Positions 59,301-64,000 of a DNA stretch of 64,000 nucleotides are shown here, piece by piece (the stretch's first letter is position 1; each line of letters opens with the position of its first letter). The position numbers were made by a program, and so were the translations under genes. The notes under the pieces are model-generated. The model was given only the letters and a program-made list of their open reading frames with translations, was not told the DNA's origin and made no database searches. Source of the stretch: Chrysoperla carnea (lineage: Eukaryota; Arthropoda; Insecta; Neuroptera; Chrysopidae); the NCBI RefSeq assembly GCF_905475395.1, contig NC_058339.1, forward strand, positions 57,111,172-57,175,171, given 5' to 3'.

Positions 59301-59909
59301 TTTACTGACCGCTGCTAGGTTAAAAGGCAAAGTAAGAAAATGGATGGACTATCAATAACTTTTTTTATACCTATCATTATAATCTCCAAATCCCTAATTT
59401 GACGTATTTGTTATTTGATGTCGTCGTGAGTCTAATGATTTATATAAACTCTTGGTAATTGCTAGAAAAAAAATTTGGGTTTTGCTTTAACTTCAAAACG
59501 AATGTTGATAACACTATTATAAAATTTGTGGGAATAAAAATAAGAAAAACATATGTGACGTCTAAATTTCAAGATATTTAAACGTTCAAATTAAAATGAG
59601 AATTGCATTTAGGACGTTTTAATTTGAGTAAGTAATATAATTGAGCATTAAAGAATTAATATAATTAAAATTAAAGATTTTTGAGAAAATCCACACTCAT
59701 AAAATTTCACACGCTTGTTTCAAAATCTCCCATCATACTTTCGCGCTAAAGTAAAATTTTAATTTCTTTATAAAAAAATATTAATTTTCATCATCGACAT
59801 TTGGTCCTTTCTTTTGAACATTATCACATATTTAAATATTTTTTATCCTCAATATTGTGCCAGGAGGAAATATTTTTTTTTATTTAAATGATTGTTTTAT
59901 TTAAAATAG
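56313..59909. other. Intergenic region 3' of NPDC1
   Basis: No gene is supported. Open frames at 56545-56730 and 56986-57292 are GC-richer than the surroundings but broken and unrecognised; they could be remnants of a mobile-element coding region. The rest is AT-rich with no structure that I can see. Confidence 0.35.
59896..59901 (-). promoter_or_regulatory. Possible NPDC1 poly(A) signal
   Basis: TTTATT on + reads AATAAA on -, 8 nt after the stop codon. It is very close, so a more distal signal may be used instead. Confidence 0.25.
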
Positions 59910-62900
59910 TTATTTCAAATCTGGTGTACCACCCATTGGTGCTGGAGACTTTTCATTTGCTGGTCCTGTCGCTGGCGTTGGATCATCTTGGAATAATGGG
60001 TTTTTTACTTCCATTTCACCCGTCTGAAAATAATTATAAAATCTATTATATGATCTATTACAAGGTTTGAAAATCAGTTTATTGCAATGAAACTTACTGG
60101 TGCCAATCCGGGACATTCATAAACCGTATAATCACCTTCTTCATTTTCCTCATCAGTATCTGCTTCAGACATTGACCCATGCCTTTCATTTGCCGCTCTA
60201 AAATGAAAAAAAAAGGTTAAATAAATTTTGGTAAGGCCAGATATTTACTTCTTTTTAATAGAGATTTGTGGTTTAAAAAATAATAATTTCTTTTTTGCCA
60301 ATTATTTAAAACTTAATCCGTAATTGCCGAATACTTTCAAACTTCCTCTTATTTGGATAATTATACAAAAAAAAAAAAAAAATTTTTATAAAATCAAGAA
60401 AATCGAATAACTCGATTTCCAATAACGTCACACTCCGGTCAAGATTAGAGCCTCAATTTTCATTATTATCTACCTTATATTTATTATTCTTCTAAAAGGC
60501 ACATAAAAGAATTATCGAGCTTTCATTAAGTCCTCATGGTCTATTATCGATAGTCAGCGCGAGACCTAGAACTCCCAACAGTAGGACTTTTGCACAAGGT
60601 CCCCAAAATCACGAATTCAGTAGTTTGCTACTTTTGCTACATAGCTAACTTGCTACTGTGAAGCAAAGAAGTGTGCGATTTCGAAAACTATTTTAATGAA
60701 GAGTGCTCTTATATATGTTTCAAGTGCTAGTTTAGGGACCCGTACCCGAAAAAACAAAAAAATTGGTGCCGTTCTTCAAAATGCTTTAAGGGAAAAGGTA
60801 ATTTAATGGAGAGTGTTCTTATATATGTTTCAAGTTCAAGTTTCGGGTTCCGTACCCCAAAAAATTTGTCGGGTGTTTAAATTTTGTAAATTTTACTTGT
60901 TTATTTATTTAAAAGGTAATTTGACCGAGACTGTTTTCAGCTATGTATCAAGTTCGAGTTTAAGGTTCCATTTTCGTATAACAAATAAGAAAAAAGTGAT
61001 GAACTTCAAACAGTTGATCAAATTTTCTTGAAGCATAGCTAAAAACACTCTCGATCACTGGTTTAAGAGCTACGATGCCACAAACGAATCGCCCAGGTCT
61101 AATTTTGTATTTTGCTTCGGTTTAATTTTTTTAAATTTTTCTATTGAATGATGTCTATGTAGGAATAGAAATATTTTTCATAGGCGTATAGTTTTAATTA
61201 TATATTATTGATGCGTTTCGTACATTGAATATACCAATACTACGGTATACTCAGTTATTTCAAGTATTTCAAATATTTCGCTCATTTTCTTTATTCTTTT
61301 TACATGGCAGTATTTTAATATAGGTATTATTATTATATGAAAAGACATTAGAATATATTTAATAATAAAATAGTTGAAAGTATATTGTCAGTCATAATGC
61401 GTTATTTATATGGCCTACGTGCTATATTTATATAAATTATCATACACATAATGTCGATGAATATTCAGTGTATTCTGAGCAAAAATACCTAAAATTAATA
61501 GAAATATCTCTTATTAATGGAAATAGTTAATGCAACATCCCTCATATTTAATTAGAGATGAACTTCGTGTATTTTTACCACGGCGAGTCGAACAAAACCA
61601 TCGACTTGAGCCACAGTTTGACAAAGGAGGAGGTTATCAATTCGACTGTATTTTTTTTATGTTTGTTACTTCAGAACTTTCGACTGGGTGAACCGATTTT
61701 GATGATGCTTTATCTATTCGAAAGCTGGTGCTTCTCGTGTGGTTTCATTTTATTTTGATCCAGTTCTGACAATGACATCCATGAGAAAACCATAAAATTC
61801 TTAAATTTGCATTAAGTAAGTATGCACGATAAGAGGACGAATAACTCAATATCACGCCAGCCGATTTCGATGATTCTTTTTTTTAGTGACAAATTAGTTA
61901 GTGTACTTTAGATTCACTAAAAAAAACAAAATTAAAAAAATTTTAACAAAAAGAAAACCGACTTCAAAAGAAAAACTTTTTCAAAACAAAGTAATATGCA
62001 CTAAAAAGTAAAAAAATTTCGATAATATAATGTAGTTTTAATTATTGTTATTTTTGGAGTCGGTGTCAGTCAAGCTAATGTAGCAAACTGTTCTGTCAGA
62101 GTTGTTTCCTTGGCTGACACCGACTCCAAAAATAACAATAATTACAACTACATTATATCATCGTAATTTTTTTACTTTGTAGTGCATATTACTTTGTTTT
62201 GGAAAAGTTTTTCTTTTGAAGTCGGTTTTCTTTTTGTTCTTTTTTATTTTGTGATTTTTAGTGAATCTAAAGTACACTAACTAATTTGTTACTAAAAAAA
62301 AGAATCATCGAAATCGGCTGGCGTGATATTGAGTTATTCGTCCTCTTATCGTGCATACTTAATGCAAATTTAAGACTTTTATGGTTTTCTCATGGATGCT
62401 ATTGTCAGAGCTGGACCAAAATAAAATGAAACCACACGAGAAGCACCAGCTTTCGAATAGATAAAGAATCATCAAAATCGGATCACCCAGTCGAAAGTTA
62501 TGAGGTAGCACACATAAAAAAAATACAGTCGAATTTTATGTAACTTCAAGAAGGTATATGCAAAGTTTTAGAGCTGTTCCGAAAATTAGTTCCTACAGTT
62601 GCTTTCCGTATTGTACCGAAAGAAGGAGAAACAGAGGAAAGTCGTTTATATTGTATTAGTTTTTGTAAATAATTCAAAAGTTTTCAACGAGTTTCCGCCT
62701 GGCATTTTTTAATTTTTTCATAAACGAAATATATGTGAATAAATAAAAAATTTTTTGAATATATTTTCATAGGTGGTCGTTAAAATGGAATGCCATAAAA
62801 TATTATCGATTAAAAGTATCTGAATGGTATCATCTTTACATTTAATAAAAAGCCAGCACGTTTTCATATAGAAGGTTATATTGGCCACCAAAAAATAAAA

Positions 62901-63449
62901 AATAAAATAAATTTTGACTGAGAATCAATACAAATTTAAAGTGTGGAAATCTTCATTTTTGGCTAACAATTGTCACAAAAATTTTCAATCTAATATTTCT
63001 CTCATTATTATTGACTGTAGCAAAAATAAAATACGAACAACTTTTGTTTAAAATTTTATTTGAATCTTTGCAAAGGATAATATTTGTTATTTGAAATAAT
63101 CAAAATTGATCCCTTTTTCAATCTCTTTCAACTAAATTTTTTCTGTATGTAGGTGTCAAGAGGATCAACAACTAACTATATGATCATATCCACAAAATAA
63201 TATGTGCTTCGTAAATTTTGCTATGGAGGGGAGTGTTTCGTTTTTCGGGGTCCATGGTATTTGTATTATCTATGTTAATAAAACTACCTTTCCATGGCAA
63301 TTATTTGTTGTTTTTGATGTTGGTAGTGATACATGTGAGCCGATTGAGCCAGCCTTCGATCACCTGATGGTGAGACATCTTTGTGTGGACCAGTTACCCC
63401 ATATGCTGGATATTCTACGTCAGCAGCAGCTTTGGCATTTTTCTGTAAG
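59910..63449 (-). CDS. NPDC1: NPDC1/CAB-1 homologue, last three coding exons (5' partial)
   Basis: Exons in order: 63288-63449, 60098-60197, 59910-60023, all in phase, ~125 codons. The first carries LQKNAKAAADVEYP then GDRRLAQSAHMYHYQHQKQQ. The second carries DTDEENEEGDYTVYECPGLA. The third carries PTGEMEVKNPLFQDD and ends GGTPDLK. This matches the cytoplasmic tail of neural proliferation differentiation and control protein 1, a single-pass membrane protein of neurons; worm CAB-1 binds the AEX-3 Rab3 exchange factor. The membrane segment and ectodomain must lie beyond position 64,000. The 3.1-kb intron (60198-63287) holds repeats. The first exon starts in the middle of a codon after an acceptor (GTTACAG). 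Confidence 0.93.
60720..61070 (+). repeat. Tandem 'ggttccgtaccc' repeat in NPDC1 intron
   Basis: About three units of roughly 110-120 bp, each with 'gagagtgttctta'-like, 'atatgtttcaagt' and 'gggttccgtacccc'-like words. They are diverged from one another. Related units occur in reverse at 12560-12800. Confidence 0.6.
61640..62534. repeat. Large inverted repeat, ~430-bp arms
   Basis: Left arm about 61640-62072 and right arm about 62111-62534 are near-complete reverse complements, outer ends TTCGACTGTATTTTTTTTAT. The inner ends carry 'ttttggagtcggtgtcag' and its complement, and the spacer is ~38 bp. Mismatches and small indels are scattered. There is no intact frame. It lies in the intron between the first two visible NPDC1 exons. 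It could be a fold-back element or two copies of one element inserted head to head. Confidence 0.8.
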
Positions 63450-64000
63450 CTGTAACAAATAAAAATAAAATTATAGAATGTTTTTTTTTATTTTTAAATA
63501 TCTACGTAAATTGTAAATTTTATGGGTTTTTTTTTTTACATTAAATTTTTATGTTATTTGAAGTTCAATAATAAAAAGTAACTACAAAATACTGTATACC
63601 TTATTAATTTCAAAGCCACTCTATTATAATATGGCTAGCAAAATTATATAGTTTTAAAGATTTTTCATTTATATAGCCCTTCCAATTTGACCTAGACAGA
63701 TCAAAATTAGTAGGTAGTTTCGAGGCTCGGAGTGTCAAACTGGCGGACTACGGACGCGTAGCTTTGAGTGCCGGTCCAAAGATAACTGTGTAAGAGGAGG
63801 TTATCTTCTTGTTAGAAGAAGAACACAAGCAGATTTTGATAAATAGAGGATAATCCTGATATCGAAATGGCCATATTATCCAAAAAATGTAAAACTAGAC
63901 TTGATATCATGACAAAATTTGAAAGTGAAATTAAAATTGAGTAAAAAACGAAGAAGTTATAAGCAATCAAAGATTGCATTCAAAGGTTGCTCATCTCCTT
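63450..64000. other. NPDC1 intron or upstream sequence to window edge
   Basis: No further NPDC1 exon was recognised here on the minus strand, so this is presumably intron reaching beyond the window. Confidence 0.4.

Noticed and set aside
1-64000. tRNA, rRNA, CRISPR arrays and bacterial-type operons
   Set aside because: None seen on reading both strands; the genes present are spliced eukaryotic genes. A tRNAscan and Rfam search would be needed to exclude small RNAs.

Overview
The window looks like AT-rich nuclear DNA from an insect, or at least an arthropod. Genes are interrupted by GT-AG introns, often short (about 50-70 nt), and lie among many interspersed and fold-back repeats. One gene is a ZAD-like multi-C2H2 zinc-finger protein, a lineage expanded in arthropods. 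I see no operons, rRNA, tRNA or CRISPR. I cannot name the order or species from sequence alone.

Layout. Positions 1-24.7 kb hold no protein gene I can support. They hold repeats: a TA-flanked MITE at 596-792, four ~0.55-0.67 kb copies of an INE-1/DINE-1-like (Helentron-type) element, two more repeat families, and several fold-back structures. 24,725-33,233 (+) is a ten-exon gene for a 529-aa protein with one WW domain, three CUE-like ubiquitin-binding modules and C-terminal GPN repeats. 33.2-37.4 kb is gene-free. 37,392-43,759 is a complete-looking DNA transposon with 13-bp TIR-like ends including TA. It carries a 681-codon intronless transposase and a seven-exon DUF4806-type partner gene; a fifth INE-1-like copy is nested inside it.

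43.8-45.4 kb is gene-free. The next block is gene-dense: TRMT112 (-, two exons, 124 aa), a 12-finger C2H2 protein (+, one long exon) divergent from it, and KLHDC4 (-, four exons, 521 aa) convergent with the zinc-finger gene. 53.1-59.9 kb is repeat-rich. 59,910-63,449 (-) holds the last three coding exons of an NPDC1/CAB-1 homologue whose 5' part lies beyond the right edge; its 3.1-kb intron contains a ~0.9-kb inverted repeat.

The host genes are unrelated in role: ubiquitin-linked scaffold, tRNA and translation-factor methylation, transcription factor, kelch protein and neural membrane protein. The most unusual items are the two-gene transposon, a perfect 141-bp-arm palindrome inside the WW/CUE gene, and the INE-1-like repeat family. 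Exon limits were read by eye from splice consensus, phase continuity and protein similarity; no alignment was run.
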